A stretch of DNA of 64,000 bases from positions 62,001-126,000 of the forward strand of contig CAKVMH010000003.1 of the NCBI GenBank assembly GCA_934772045.1, read 5' to 3'. Below the pieces are notes generated by a model. The model saw only the letters and a program-made list of their open reading frames with translations, did not search any database and was not told where the DNA came from. A program made the position numbers and the translations under genes. Shown one piece after another: positions 8,314 to 16,844 of this stretch (positions are counted from its first letter, which is position 1; every line of letters begins with the position of its first letter). The stretch is from an uncultured Clostridia bacterium. GTDB taxonomy: Bacteria > Bacillota > Clostridia > Christensenellales > UBA1242.

Positions 8314-9477
8314 ATGAACTTTAACAAAGAAATAAATAGATACAATACTAACAGTTTAAAATACGACTTTAAATCTGATAAAAACATGCCAGATGATGTA
8401 TTTCCAATGTGGGTGGCGGATATGGATTTTAAATGTTGTAAAGAAATCTTAAAAGACATGCGAAAAAAACTGAACCACGGAGTGTTTGGATATTCTAAAA
8501 ACGATTTAACATATTTTAATGCGGTTAAAGATTGGTATAAAAGAAATCATAATGTTGAGTTAAAACAAGAATGGCTCATTACAACCCCTGGCGTAGTTTT
8601 TGCATTAGCAACGGCAGTAAAAACACTCACTGAAGAAAACGATTATGTTTTGATAAATAACCCTGTCTATTATCCATTCAGTGAAGTTGTGCAAGATAAC
8701 AAAAGAAAGGTTGCGTCTAGCGATTTAGTGCTAAAAAATGGGCATTATGAAATTGATTTTGAAGATTTAGAAAATAAAATTAAGCAATTTAATGTTAAGG
8801 TATATTTATTATGTTCGCCTCACAATCCAGTTGGTAGGGTGTGGACTAAAAAAGAATTAGACAAGATTATTGACATTTGCAAAAGACACAAAGTGTTTAT
8901 TGTTAGTGATGAGATTCACAGTGATTTTATTTGGAAAGGAAGGCACACTTGTATCCTATCTTATCATGACATTCAAAACAAAGTGATACTTTGCACTGCT
9001 CCAACCAAAACATTCAATTTGGCAGGGTTGCAGGTGTCGAATATTTTTATTCCAAATGAACAAGTTCGGAAAAGGTTTCAATCAGAATTATGGAACACAG
9101 GTTATAGCCTCATAAACACAATGGGGCTGGTTGCCTGTCGATCGGCTTATGAAAAAGGGCAGAAATGGTTAGACAAACTAAAAAAATATTTGCTAGAAAA
9201 TATAAACTATGTGGATACATTTTTAAAAGAAAAGCTTCCTAAAGTTAAACTAGTATATCCGGAAGGGACATATTTGCTTTGGCTAGATTTCAATGGACTA
9301 AACTTGTCCGACGACAAGATTAAAGAATTAATGGTAAATAAGGCTAAACTATGGCTAGATAGCGGTAAAATGTTTGGAAATTCAGGTAAAGGCTTTCAAA
9401 GAATTAATATTGCTTTGCCTAGAAAAAAATTAAAAATGGCATTGGAAAATATTGAAAAAACATTTAAAAATTATTAA
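8314..9477 (+). CDS. patB: MalY/PatB-type PLP-dependent C-S lyase / aminotransferase
   Basis: 387 residues, fold-type I PLP enzyme of the MalY/PatB subgroup, which mostly cleaves cystathionine or cysteine beta C-S bonds. Diagnostic stretches: PMWVADMDFKC near the N-terminus, LLCSPHNPVGRVW, SDEIHSDF (Asp binding the PLP nitrogen) and APTKTFNLAGLQVSN (Schiff-base Lys in PTK). Near the C-terminus, RINIALPRKKL carries the substrate-carboxylate Arg. It starts 11 bases after the Cys-cluster gene, with an SD AAAGG. Length is normal. Whether it acts as C-S lyase or aminotransferase cannot be told from sequence alone. Confidence 0.88.
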   Translation: MNFNKEINRYNTNSLKYDFKSDKNMPDDVFPMWVADMDFKCCKEILKDMRKKLNHGVFGYSKNDLTYFNAVKDWYKRNHNVELKQEWLITTPGVVFALATAVKTLTEENDYVLINNPVYYPFSEVVQDNKRKVASSDLVLKNGHYEIDFEDLENKIKQFNVKVYLLCSPHNPVGRVWTKKELDKIIDICKRHKVFIVSDEIHSDFIWKGRHTCILSYHDIQNKVILCTAPTKTFNLAGLQVSNIFIPNEQVRKRFQSELWNTGYSLINTMGLVACRSAYEKGQKWLDKLKKYLLENINYVDTFLKEKLPKVKLVYPEGTYLLWLDFNGLNLSDDKIKELMVNKAKLWLDSGKMFGNSGKGFQRINIALPRKKLKMALENIEKTFKNY

Positions 9478-9530
9478 ATTTTATTAGACTGGAAACTCGC
9501 ACGCAAGAATTTACAAAAGGACTAAACTTT

Positions 9531-10271
9531 GTGCAACAATCCATTGAAAAGGAAGCGGAAATAAATAATAAACTTAAAGTTTGCATTACTAGTTTTATTG
9601 AAAAAAATGGAAACACACATAGTTTAAATGGGGATATTATTAAAAATTTGGTTACATTGCAAGGCCAAATGATGATGTTGGTGCAGGAATTAAATGATAT
9701 GGAGGAGAAAGTGATAATTAGCGACGAAATATATGACGTTATAACAACTAGACATAGTTGCCGAAAGTTTCAAGATAAACAAGTTTTAGATGATGACATT
9801 ATAAAAATAATAAATTGTGGGCTGTCCGCACCAAGTGCCATGAATAAACAGCCTTGGTTTTTTGTTGTTATTAAAGATAAAAGAGTTATAAACAATCTTA
9901 AAAATTTGGCAATAAAAGCATTTGCTAATTCAGACGACACGAGACGAAAATATTTGGCAAAACAACTTAATTATGATCCATTTTACAACCCTAGTGTTAT
10001 GATTTTAATTTGCAATAAAAAAGATCTACCATTTTCCAAAAATGATTGCTGTTTCGCTGTACAAAATATGTCAATAATGGCAGAAAGCTTGGGGTTAAGT
10101 ACTTGCATAATCCAAGACATATGTTGGGCCATTGATGAAAGTAACAAATGTCAATTTAAAATACCAAATGAATATGAAATTTATCTTGCCCTGTCAATAG
10201 GATATCCTTATGTAATAAATAAAAATAAAAAGGACATTGACCCCACAAAATACACAATTATTGGGAATTAA
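9531..10271 (+). CDS. Nitroreductase-family flavoprotein with N-terminal extension
   Basis: 246 residues. The nitroreductase domain covers about 67-246: TTRHSCRKFQDKQV, LSAPSAMNKQPWFFVVI (FMN contacts) and NMSIMAESLGLSTCIIQDI. These enzymes use FMN and NAD(P)H to reduce nitro groups, quinones or flavins. Residues 1-65 are a predicted helical extension that is not part of the family core. The start is GTG at 9531, preceded by AAAAGGA; an internal start near the domain is possible. It lies 53 bases after the PatB-like gene and is followed within one base by the GNAT gene. Confidence 0.82.
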   Translation: MQQSIEKEAEINNKLKVCITSFIEKNGNTHSLNGDIIKNLVTLQGQMMMLVQELNDMEEKVIISDEIYDVITTRHSCRKFQDKQVLDDDIIKIINCGLSAPSAMNKQPWFFVVIKDKRVINNLKNLAIKAFANSDDTRRKYLAKQLNYDPFYNPSVMILICNKKDLPFSKNDCCFAVQNMSIMAESLGLSTCIIQDICWAIDESNKCQFKIPNEYEIYLALSIGYPYVINKNKKDIDPTKYTIIGN

Positions 10272-10272
10272 T

Positions 10273-10755
10273 ATGAAAATTTTAGAATTAGAACAAAAAT
10301 ATTATGAACAAATTAAAGATTTGCTTGTTGATTTGCAAAAATATGTCATTTCAATCGATAAATATAATCTTAACATAATTTCAAAAGATTATAGAGAAAA
10401 ATATTTTGAATTTATGCTTGATGACTGCAAAGCTAATCAAGGCAAAGTGTTTGTCGCGCTAGATAGAAATAAAGTTGTAGGTTTTGTTTCAGGCTTTGTT
10501 CAAGAATATGGCGAAAGAGATAGGTTGGACTATTCTTGCCCTAAAAAGGGCATGGTTGCAGAACTGATTGTTGATAAAAACTGCCGAGCAAATGGCATTG
10601 GAACAGAATTATTAAAGCATATTGAAAACTATTTTAAATCTATTGATTGCGAATTCATTCAAATTGATGTGTTTGCCTATAATGAACACGCAAAAAAGTT
10701 TTATTATAATAATGGTTACGAAGATAGAATGGTAACAGTATTTAAAAAATTGTAA
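10273..10755 (+). CDS. GNAT-family N-acetyltransferase
   Basis: 160 residues from ATG 10273, one base after the nitroreductase stop, so translation is probably coupled. The acetyl-CoA pyrophosphate loop is seen in the AELIVDKNCRANGIGTELLKHIE stretch (positions about 97-119, R-x-x-G-I-G), followed by FIQIDVFAYNEHAKKFYYNNGYEDR. The acceptor substrate is unknown. Confidence 0.85.
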   Translation: MKILELEQKYYEQIKDLLVDLQKYVISIDKYNLNIISKDYREKYFEFMLDDCKANQGKVFVALDRNKVVGFVSGFVQEYGERDRLDYSCPKKGMVAELIVDKNCRANGIGTELLKHIENYFKSIDCEFIQIDVFAYNEHAKKFYYNNGYEDRMVTVFKKL

Positions 10756-10816
10756 AATTAACTACACTAGTTTACACCTATTACACTAGTTTTAGGGAGA
10801 TTTAGAAAGAATTAGA

Positions 10817-10849
10817 CCGATAGTAAATTTTATGACCATCGGATTTTTT
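10817..10849 (+). terminator. Possible terminator after the GNAT gene
   Basis: A short CCGAT/ATCGG stem with a 16-base loop and T6. Weaker than the hairpin at 10939. Confidence 0.45.
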
Positions 10850-10938
10850 ATGGAGCAAATATTGACAGCAATTGCTTTCGTTTTGACAGCAAATGTTTTT
10901 TTTTGCTTTAAAATTTTTGTTAGAAATATGAAAATAAA

Positions 10939-10982
10939 AAATCGCCAAAACCAAAGGATTAGAAAGGGTTTTAGCGGTTTTT
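10939..10982 (+). terminator. Terminator of the 7784-10755 operon
   Basis: AAATCGCCAAAACC against GGTTTTAGCGGTTT gives a 14-base arm with one mismatch and one G-U pair, ending in T5. Confidence 0.65.
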
Positions 10983-11099
10983 AATATTAAATTTATTAAT
11001 TATTAAAATACAAATATTTTGTTTTACTTCTAAAGTTTTGTATATTAATTTTAATAGAGTTGTGTAAAATTATATTTAATAAATATCCGATTAAAGAAG

Positions 11100-11321
11100 T
11101 TACCAAATTCTGTCTGCATTAGGGAAAAATAGCATAATAGCATCACAATGAGCAACAATTTCACCTGACGGATGTTTTGTTGTAATATTAAAGCTATGAT
11201 CATAGGAGCCGAGTAGTGTACCATGAGCGTCATAAGCCATTTTATCACCATTTCTATACATAACAATTCGGCCGATTAAATTGCTATACCTATCATAAAT
11301 CTCTTTTTCATCATTAAACAT
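11100..11321 (-). CDS. Small hypothetical protein
   Basis: 73 residues, not recognised. It contains short beta-type repeats of the kind G-x-x-x-x-Y-D-A-x-G-x-x-x-G (NLIGRIVMYRNGDKMAYDAHGTLLGSYD), as in small YD/WG-like repeat proteins. The ATG at 11321 follows a G-rich SD-like stretch (GGGGGTGG). It lies just downstream of the tRNA-Thr gene on the same strand and may share its transcript. Confidence 0.5.
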   Translation of the reverse strand: MFNDEKEIYDRYSNLIGRIVMYRNGDKMAYDAHGTLLGSYDHSFNITTKHPSGEIVAHCDAIMLFFPNADRIW

Positions 11322-11355
11322 TTGACCACCCCCAAATGATCATCGTAAAGATTGG

Positions 11356-11427
11356 AGCTGGTGACGGGAATCGGACCCGTGACCCCCACCTTACCAAGGT
11401 GGTGCTCTACCGCTGAGCCACACCAGC
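11356..11427 (-). tRNA. tRNA-Thr (GGT anticodon)
   Basis: 72-base cloverleaf on the minus strand. Acceptor GCTGGTG pairs with CACCAGC, the D arm is GCTCAGCGGTAGAGC, the anticodon loop is CTTGGTA with anticodon GGT, and the T arm is ACGGGTCCGATTCCCGT. Discriminator is T, and CCA is not encoded. A 5' half of a related tRNA lies 61 bases upstream of it on the same strand. Confidence 0.93.
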
Positions 11428-11488
11428 AAATGCTGTTTTTGATTGAATTTTGCGGTGAATTTGATTGGTTTAAAAGTGCGGTTTTTGT

Positions 11489-11526
11489 TTTACCAAGGTG
11501 GTGCTCTACCGCTGAGCCATGGTAGC
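11489..11526 (-). pseudogene. Truncated tRNA-Thr: 5' half only
   Basis: On the minus strand this reads GCTACCATGGCTCAGCGG and on to CTTGGTAA. It holds acceptor 5' strand, D arm and anticodon arm up to the base after the anticodon, and then stops matching. D arm and anticodon arm are identical to the intact tRNA-Thr, but the acceptor strand differs (GCTACCA against GCTGGTG), so it comes from a different tRNA-Thr gene. The break in the anticodon loop matches the tRNA-Arg fragments at 58288 and 58453. Confidence 0.8.
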
Positions 11527-11529
11527 ATA

Positions 11530-11928
11530 TTTAATAAGATAAAGTGTCTTTGAATGGTTTTTAGTATGAAATTTCAAATATGTATTGTTAACAAAGACAA
11601 TTTTGGCATTTTAGTTTGACTATAAATTTACGAATCGTCTACAAATATGTTGAATGAAAATTTGCTACCATTATGCAAAAATAATTCAAACCATCTTTGG
11701 CTATTATATTATTAAACATGTTGTTTGTCAAGCAAAAATTAAGATATTTGTCATTTATGGTGTCAAGGCATTGAAGACAAGCCTAAACTGAAGTTTTATT
11801 TTTGAAACAAGTAAAATTCAACATATAATTGCGGATATAATTAGAGATAAAATTAAGGATCTAATTCGAGATAGACACTTTTATAAAAGGTAAAGATAAA
11901 AAAAATTGAAATTAAGATGTTTTAAATC
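11530..11928. other. Spacer upstream of the T-box promoter
   Basis: AT-rich, no supportable gene. TGAAATTAAGATGTT occurs at about 11908-11922 and again at 11958-11972, as a 15-base direct repeat flanking the promoter. Confidence 0.5.
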
Positions 11929-11957
11929 TTGACAAAGGAGTGATAAATAATTATACT
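11929..11957 (+). promoter_or_regulatory. Promoter of the T-box/aspS/asnS transcript
   Basis: Consensus TTGACA (11929-11934), a 17-base spacer and TATACT (11952-11957). The start would be near 11964, at the 5' edge of the T-box leader. Confidence 0.8.
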
Positions 11958-11963
11958 GAAATT

Positions 11964-12260
11964 AAGATGTTGAAGAAAGAGAGTAGCCAAACTCTACGTC
12001 ACAAAGTGAGATAAGGATAGTGCGAACTTGTCTGGCGCGTTTGGTGAAAAACACTTTTGAGTCTTGAACCCGCCCAAAGCGGACAATTTTAAAGTGGCTA
12101 AGCAATGTTAACAATGCTAAACTATGTTGGCAAAAGCAATCTACGAGTGTTTGTAGGTGCTAGCAACAAATTTGTTTAGATGTGGCAGTGTTTAGCAAAT
12201 TAGGTGGCACCGCGGGGAGTTATCCTCGTCCTAATGCGATTTGCATTAGGTCTTTTTTGT
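11964..12260 (+). promoter_or_regulatory. T-box riboswitch, asparagine specifier (AAC)
   Basis: The conserved T-box motif AGGTGGCACCGCGG is at 12202-12215. The terminator hairpin CCTAATGC-GATTT-GCATTAGG with a T-rich tail is at 12230-12258. Stem I begins with AAGAGAGTAG. In the specifier loop the usual GAA-codon-A-C-x-x-x-x-GAG layout appears as GAAA-AAC-ACTTTTGAG, giving specifier AAC at 12050-12052, read by tRNA-Asn. Uncharged tRNA-Asn would pair with the specifier and the T-box bulge and favour the antiterminator. The downstream genes are AspRS and AsnRS, which fits asparagine supply. Confidence 0.9.
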
Positions 12261-12289
12261 TTTTTAGGCAGTTTATAAAAGGAGAATTT

Positions 12290-12416
12290 ATGGCGACTAT
12301 TCAGAAAATAAATCAAGCAACACATTGTTGTAAATTTAGAAGGAAAAAATGGTGAAAACGAGATATATTTATTTGCTAAATTAAAACAAGAAAGAACTGA
12401 TGATGACAAAAAGTAA
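12290..12416 (+). pseudogene. Frameshifted remnant between T-box and aspS
   Basis: GGAGAA is followed by ATG at 12290 and encodes MATIQKINQATH, then shifts. The initial frame ends at TGA 12353-12355, while the neighbouring frame continues as VVNLEGKNGENEIYLFAKL and ends in KQERTDDDKK with a stop near 12416. It looks like a small gene broken by one frameshift that originally sat first in the T-box operon. I do not recognise its family. The bases from 12417 to 12557 also contain decayed coding-like sequence. Confidence 0.45.
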
Positions 12417-12557
12417 ATACATGTGAAATAGTTGCGTGGGATTGAAATTTAAAGCATATGGCAAAATTGTTCCAATCAAAAAAAGGGAAAATTATTAAGG
12501 GGCACCCATGGCAATAAAGCAAATTTATGAAAAAATTTTAAAAAAATAGGAGAAATT

Positions 12558-13841
12558 ATGACAACAGAAATTAACAAATTAGAACCAGGACGTGTTGTGA
12601 TCCAAGGCATGATTGACACAATTCGTGACAAAAAAAACATGCAATTCATTGTGCTTAAAGATTTTTCTGGCAAAATTCAACTGTTTGTTGATAAAGTTAA
12701 ATATCCAGAAATTGGCGAAACATTTTCAAAATTAGTGCCAGGCGCAACAGTTAAAGTTGAAGGCGAACTTGTGCTTAGCGAATACGTTAAAATGGGTGGC
12801 AGAGAGGTGCTTCTTGACAAAGTTGAAGTAACCAGTTTTGCTGAACCAAACCCAATTGCAGAAGACAGCACAATCGACCAAAGAATTGAACACAGATGGC
12901 TTGATTTGCGCACAGAACGCAACTCTTTGATATTTGCTTTCCAAAGTTATTTGGTTAACGCAATGCGTGAATATTTAATCAACAACGAATTTATTGAAAT
13001 CCACACTCCAAAATTCATTAGCACGGCAAGTGAAAGTGGCAGTGAGGTTTTTGAAGTTAAGTATTTCGACCGCAAAGCGTATCTTGCGCAAAGTCCTCAA
13101 TTCTACAAACAAATGGCAATGGCTGCCGGTTTTGGCAGGGTTTTTGAACTTGCACCATGTTTTAGGGCGGAAAAATCTTACACTAAAAAACATGCCACAG
13201 AATTCACAAGTTTTGACGTGGAATTTAGTTATATCGACTCATTTCAAGATGTAATGAACCTTGAAGCAGAGATGATTGCTTATGGCCTTAAAAAAACAAA
13301 AGAAAAGTTTGGTGATAAAGTTAAAGAAGTGTTTGGTGTTGATATTATTGTTCCAACTCTTCCATTCCCACAAATGAGGTTGCGTGACATTTATGACGAA
13401 CTTGAAGCCCGTTATGGCTACACAGTTCCAGAGCAAGAAAAAACCGATTTAACAACAGAAGCGGAAAGATTGTGTGAAAAACTTGCCCATGATAAGTTTA
13501 ACCATGAATTCTTGTTTGTAACAGATTACCCTCCACAAAAGCGTGCGTTCTATCACATGCGCAAGAATGGCATTTTGCAAGGTTACGACCTTATTTGGAA
13601 AGGCATTGAAATTACTTCTGGTGCGCAACGTGAACACAGGCTTGAGGAATTAAAAAAGAATGTTGCTGAAAAGGGGTTGACAAATGATGTGCAATACTAT
13701 TTGCATTTCTTTGAAAACGGCATGCCACCTCACGGCGGATTTGCAATTGGTGTGGACAGGCTTACGATGTTGCTTTTAAATTTAACATCAATCAAAGAAG
13801 CACAATTCTTATTCCGTGGTCCAGATAGGCTTGACCCATAA
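12558..13841 (+). CDS. aspS: Aspartyl-tRNA synthetase, archaeal/eukaryal-type (AspS2)
   Basis: 427 residues, class II synthetase. An N-terminal OB-fold anticodon-binding domain (about 1-105) is followed by the catalytic core: motif 2 near ELAPCFRAEKSYTKKH and motif 3 near FAIGVDRLTMLLL, ending FRGPDRLDP. It lacks the roughly 150-residue GAD insertion of bacterial AspRS (about 590 residues), so it belongs to the shorter archaeal/eukaryal type, which may also charge tRNA-Asn. SD is AATAGGAG. It is transcribed behind an Asn T-box and is followed 14 bases later by asnS. Possible relaxed specificity is inferred from the type only. Confidence 0.92.
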   Translation: MTTEINKLEPGRVVIQGMIDTIRDKKNMQFIVLKDFSGKIQLFVDKVKYPEIGETFSKLVPGATVKVEGELVLSEYVKMGGREVLLDKVEVTSFAEPNPIAEDSTIDQRIEHRWLDLRTERNSLIFAFQSYLVNAMREYLINNEFIEIHTPKFISTASESGSEVFEVKYFDRKAYLAQSPQFYKQMAMAAGFGRVFELAPCFRAEKSYTKKHATEFTSFDVEFSYIDSFQDVMNLEAEMIAYGLKKTKEKFGDKVKEVFGVDIIVPTLPFPQMRLRDIYDELEARYGYTVPEQEKTDLTTEAERLCEKLAHDKFNHEFLFVTDYPPQKRAFYHMRKNGILQGYDLIWKGIEITSGAQREHRLEELKKNVAEKGLTNDVQYYLHFFENGMPPHGGFAIGVDRLTMLLLNLTSIKEAQFLFRGPDRLDP

Positions 13842-13855
13842 TAAAAGGAGAGAAC

Positions 13856-15247
13856 ATGCAAAAAATTGATATTAAAGAATTAAAGAAAGATTATCAAAAA
13901 TACGCCGATAAAACCATTATGCTTGCCGGCTGGGTTAAAAGCGTAAGGGATATGAAAAACTTTGGTTTTATCGACATGGGCGATGGCACATGTTTTAAAG
14001 GCACACAAGTGGTAATCTCTGCCGAAAAACTTGATAATTATGCTAAATTGTCACACTTGAACACTGGTTCCACAATCATTGTTACAGGCAAAGTTAAATT
14101 AACGCCAGAAATGAAACAACCTTTTGAAGTTCAGGCTGAAAAAGTTGAAGTGTTTAATGAAACAGACGCAAGTTATCCATTGCAAAAGAAAGGTCATTCG
14201 CTTGAATATTTGCGTGAAATGGCATATCTTCGCCCACGCACAAACCTTTTCAGTGCAGTTTTTCGTGTTAGGAGCGTCGCTGCCATGGCAATACACAAAT
14301 ATTTCCAAGAGCATGGCTATGTATACACTCACACACCATTAATTACAACAACCGACTGTGAAGGAAGCGACCAAATGTTTAAGGTTACAACTTTAAACTT
14401 TGAAAAACCACCGCTTACAAAATACGGTGCGCTGGACACTTCAAAAGACTTGTTTGGTAAAAAAGCTTACATCACAGGTTCAGGGCAACTTCATGGTGAA
14501 GCGTTCGCTTTGGCGTTTAACAAAATTTACACATTTGGCCCAACATTTAGGACAGAAAACAGCAACACAAAAACCCACGCTAACGAATTTTGGATGATTG
14601 AACCTGAAATTGCATTTTGCGACCTTGAAGGTTTGATGGATATTGAAGAAGACATGTTGAAAAGCACTATCAAATATGTGTTGGAAACTTGCCCAGAAGA
14701 AATGGAATTTTTAAACAGTTTTGTTGAAAAGGGTCTTATTGAAAAGTTAACAAAAGTTGCTAACAGCAAATTTGTGCGCATTGACCATGCCGATGTTATT
14801 AAACTGTTAAAACAAGCACCAGTTAAATGGGAGTTTGAACCTGAAGAAGGTGGCGATATTGCAAAAGAGCATGAAAAATATTTAACCGAACATTTTGGTG
14901 GGCCGGTGTTCGTTAAGAACTGGCCAAAGGACATCAAAGCGTATTATATGAAGCAGAACCCAGACGGCAAAACGGTTGCAGCAGTGGATTTAGAAGTGCC
15001 AGGTGCGGGTGAACTTATGGGCGGAAGCCAACGCGAAGAAAATTATGAAAAAATTGTTGCCCGCTGTAAAGAAATGGGCGTGGACACTGTGCCAATTGAT
15101 TGGTTCTTAAACTTGCGTAAATTCGGCAGTTGTGTTCACTCTGGCTTTGGCATGGGCTTTGAACGTTTGATTATGTACCTAACAGGTGTTGAAAACATTC
15201 GTGATGTAATTCCATTCCCACGTACACCAAATAATTGCTTGTATTAA
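13856..15247 (+). CDS. asnS: Asparaginyl-tRNA synthetase
   Basis: 463 residues, class II. OB-fold domain in about 1-110 (IMLAGWVKSVRDMKNFGFI), catalytic core with the motif 2 region FGPTFRTENSNTKTHANEFWMIEPE, LEVPGAGELMGGSQREE, and motif 3 CVHSGFGMGFERLIMYLTG near the C-terminus. Normal length. SD is AAAGGAG; it lies 14 bases after aspS, so both are under the Asn T-box. Confidence 0.96.
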   Translation: MQKIDIKELKKDYQKYADKTIMLAGWVKSVRDMKNFGFIDMGDGTCFKGTQVVISAEKLDNYAKLSHLNTGSTIIVTGKVKLTPEMKQPFEVQAEKVEVFNETDASYPLQKKGHSLEYLREMAYLRPRTNLFSAVFRVRSVAAMAIHKYFQEHGYVYTHTPLITTTDCEGSDQMFKVTTLNFEKPPLTKYGALDTSKDLFGKKAYITGSGQLHGEAFALAFNKIYTFGPTFRTENSNTKTHANEFWMIEPEIAFCDLEGLMDIEEDMLKSTIKYVLETCPEEMEFLNSFVEKGLIEKLTKVANSKFVRIDHADVIKLLKQAPVKWEFEPEEGGDIAKEHEKYLTEHFGGPVFVKNWPKDIKAYYMKQNPDGKTVAAVDLEVPGAGELMGGSQREENYEKIVARCKEMGVDTVPIDWFLNLRKFGSCVHSGFGMGFERLIMYLTGVENIRDVIPFPRTPNNCLY

Positions 15248-15351
15248 AATGTTGCTTAATTTAAAAATTCAACTTAATAAATAGAAATATAGGATCTTCA
15301 AAATTAAATTTTACAAATTTTGATTAAATTTTATATTTAAAAGCAAAAAGA

Positions 15352-15380
15352 TTGATTTATAAAAAATATTTTAATATAAT
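15352..15380 (+). promoter_or_regulatory. Promoter of the small membrane protein gene
   Basis: TTGATT (15352-15357), 17-base spacer, TATAAT (15375-15380). Confidence 0.7.
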
Positions 15381-15402
15381 ATATTTAATTAAAGGAGGGA
15401 AT

Positions 15403-15633
15403 ATGGCTTTTGTTAAATGGATGGATAATTTACCACTTTGGGTAAAAATTATCTTCGCTTTGCCAGCTTTAGACATCGTTTGGGCAATTTACCGCATCGT
15501 TAAAGGTGCTGTTAAAGGGCAAACAAGCGTATTGCTCGGTGGTATCCTTTGGTTGTTGCTCGGTTGGGCTATTTTCTGGATTATTGATATTGTAAGCATC
15601 TGCTTGCAAAAACGTCCAGTTGTTTTGGCGTAA
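15403..15633 (+). CDS. Small two-helix membrane protein
   Basis: 76 residues from ATG 15403, chosen because AAAGGAGGG stands just before it. Two hydrophobic segments (about 13-35 and 41-65) separated by a short basic loop (RIVKGAVKGQ). No catalytic motif; family not recognised. Own promoter and own terminator, so it is a single-gene unit. Confidence 0.75.
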   Translation: MAFVKWMDNLPLWVKIIFALPALDIVWAIYRIVKGAVKGQTSVLLGGILWLLLGWAIFWIIDIVSICLQKRPVVLA

Positions 15634-15670
15634 GGCTAAGCACAAACAAAATACATTTAAACAAAAAAAT

Positions 15671-15694
15671 CTTAGCAATTTGCTAAGGTTTTTT
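15671..15694 (+). terminator. Terminator of the small membrane protein gene
   Basis: CTTAGCAA paired with TTGCTAAG, a minimal loop and T6. Confidence 0.8.
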
Positions 15695-15777
15695 CATTGT
15701 AAATACAACAAACCAAATTCATGAGCGTGAGCGATATAAAATGGTTTATTTAAAATCACAATTAATAATCACTTTTA

Positions 15778-16647
15778 TTATTTTTTTTGTGTCTGTCGGT
15801 TTGGGTTTGTGTAATATAAGTCATAAAAATTACCATAAGTGCCTTGTTCAATCGTGTCGGTATATGAAAATGGAGAAAATTTTTGCGATTTAAACATCAC
15901 AGGCATATGTTTGGAATCATCTTTTAAAATGTTATTCACCAATTTATCAAGTAATTTATTTGCACCAAATGAAAAATGATTATTTCCGTTAAAAATAATA
16001 TGGTCACAAAGTTGTTTGTTCAGCATTAAACAAAGGCGGATTAAAGTTTTAGTCGTTTCAGTGTCGGCAACACTTGGTGAACAATCTCCATAAGGGTGAG
16101 TGTGAAAAACTAAAACCTTAACTGTGTTTTTGTTGTTAATAATTTGTGTGAAAAGGTTAGTGTCAACTTGAACGGAAACATCATTTGAACCTTTCATAAC
16201 ATTTTGGCTTATAACTTTGTTTTGACCATTCATGCAAATAACGTAAAAGTCTTCAAATTTGCCAACTTCAAACTTACTTCTAAAATATCTTATGCAATCA
16301 CTTGATGACTGCAAAATATCATTCTTGCCGTCACTTACGCTTTGTTTATAAATCGTAAACAACTCAGGTAACGAAGTTAAAAACCTAGCAGTGTTTTGTG
16401 AAATGCCGTTAATTTTTTCTAAACTGTTTGGGTCTGCGTTTAACACATTTGAAAGTGAACCAAATTTGTCAATAAGTTCGTGACCAAGTGGGTTAGTATC
16501 CTTCCTTGGTATTGTAAACCATAAAAGATATTCAAGCACTTCATGTGGTTGAAGTGATTTCAAACCGTAATTGGCAATCTTGTTTTTCACTCTTTGACGA
16601 TGTCCATCATGGTTCACTTTTTTAAGTTCAGGTTTTGTTTGTTTCAT
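15778..16647 (-). CDS. radC: RadC-family JAB/MPN-domain protein
   Basis: 289 residues from ATG 16647. An N-terminal UPF0758 helical region (GHRQRVKNKI, LEYLLWFTIPRKDTNPLGHELI, helix-hairpin-helix-like KINGISQNTARFL) is followed by a JAMM metalloprotease-like domain with VFHTHPYGDCSPSVAD (His-x-His, Ser and Asp zinc ligands). RadC proteins were named for repair, but their biochemical role is unsettled. A longer frame starts at GTG 16674, but no SD supports it. Longer than the usual 220-230 residues because of a C-terminal extension of about 50 residues. Confidence 0.88.
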   Translation of the reverse strand: MKQTKPELKKVNHDGHRQRVKNKIANYGLKSLQPHEVLEYLLWFTIPRKDTNPLGHELIDKFGSLSNVLNADPNSLEKINGISQNTARFLTSLPELFTIYKQSVSDGKNDILQSSSDCIRYFRSKFEVGKFEDFYVICMNGQNKVISQNVMKGSNDVSVQVDTNLFTQIINNKNTVKVLVFHTHPYGDCSPSVADTETTKTLIRLCLMLNKQLCDHIIFNGNNHFSFGANKLLDKLVNNILKDDSKHMPVMFKSQKFSPFSYTDTIEQGTYGNFYDLYYTNPNRQTQKK

Positions 16648-16844
16648 AAGACGCTCTAAACATGATAATAGCACAGTTTAAAAAATAGTTCAACAAATTT
16701 CAAAAAGCGTAAAAAAGTTTAAGCTAAAATACTAAAAAATTTCGTAAAATCTTAACAATATTTGAGTTAACAAAAAAATGGAATAAAAAACGCTATAAAA
16801 AATTGTTTTATGTGATATAATACATTAATAAAAGGATTAAGCAT

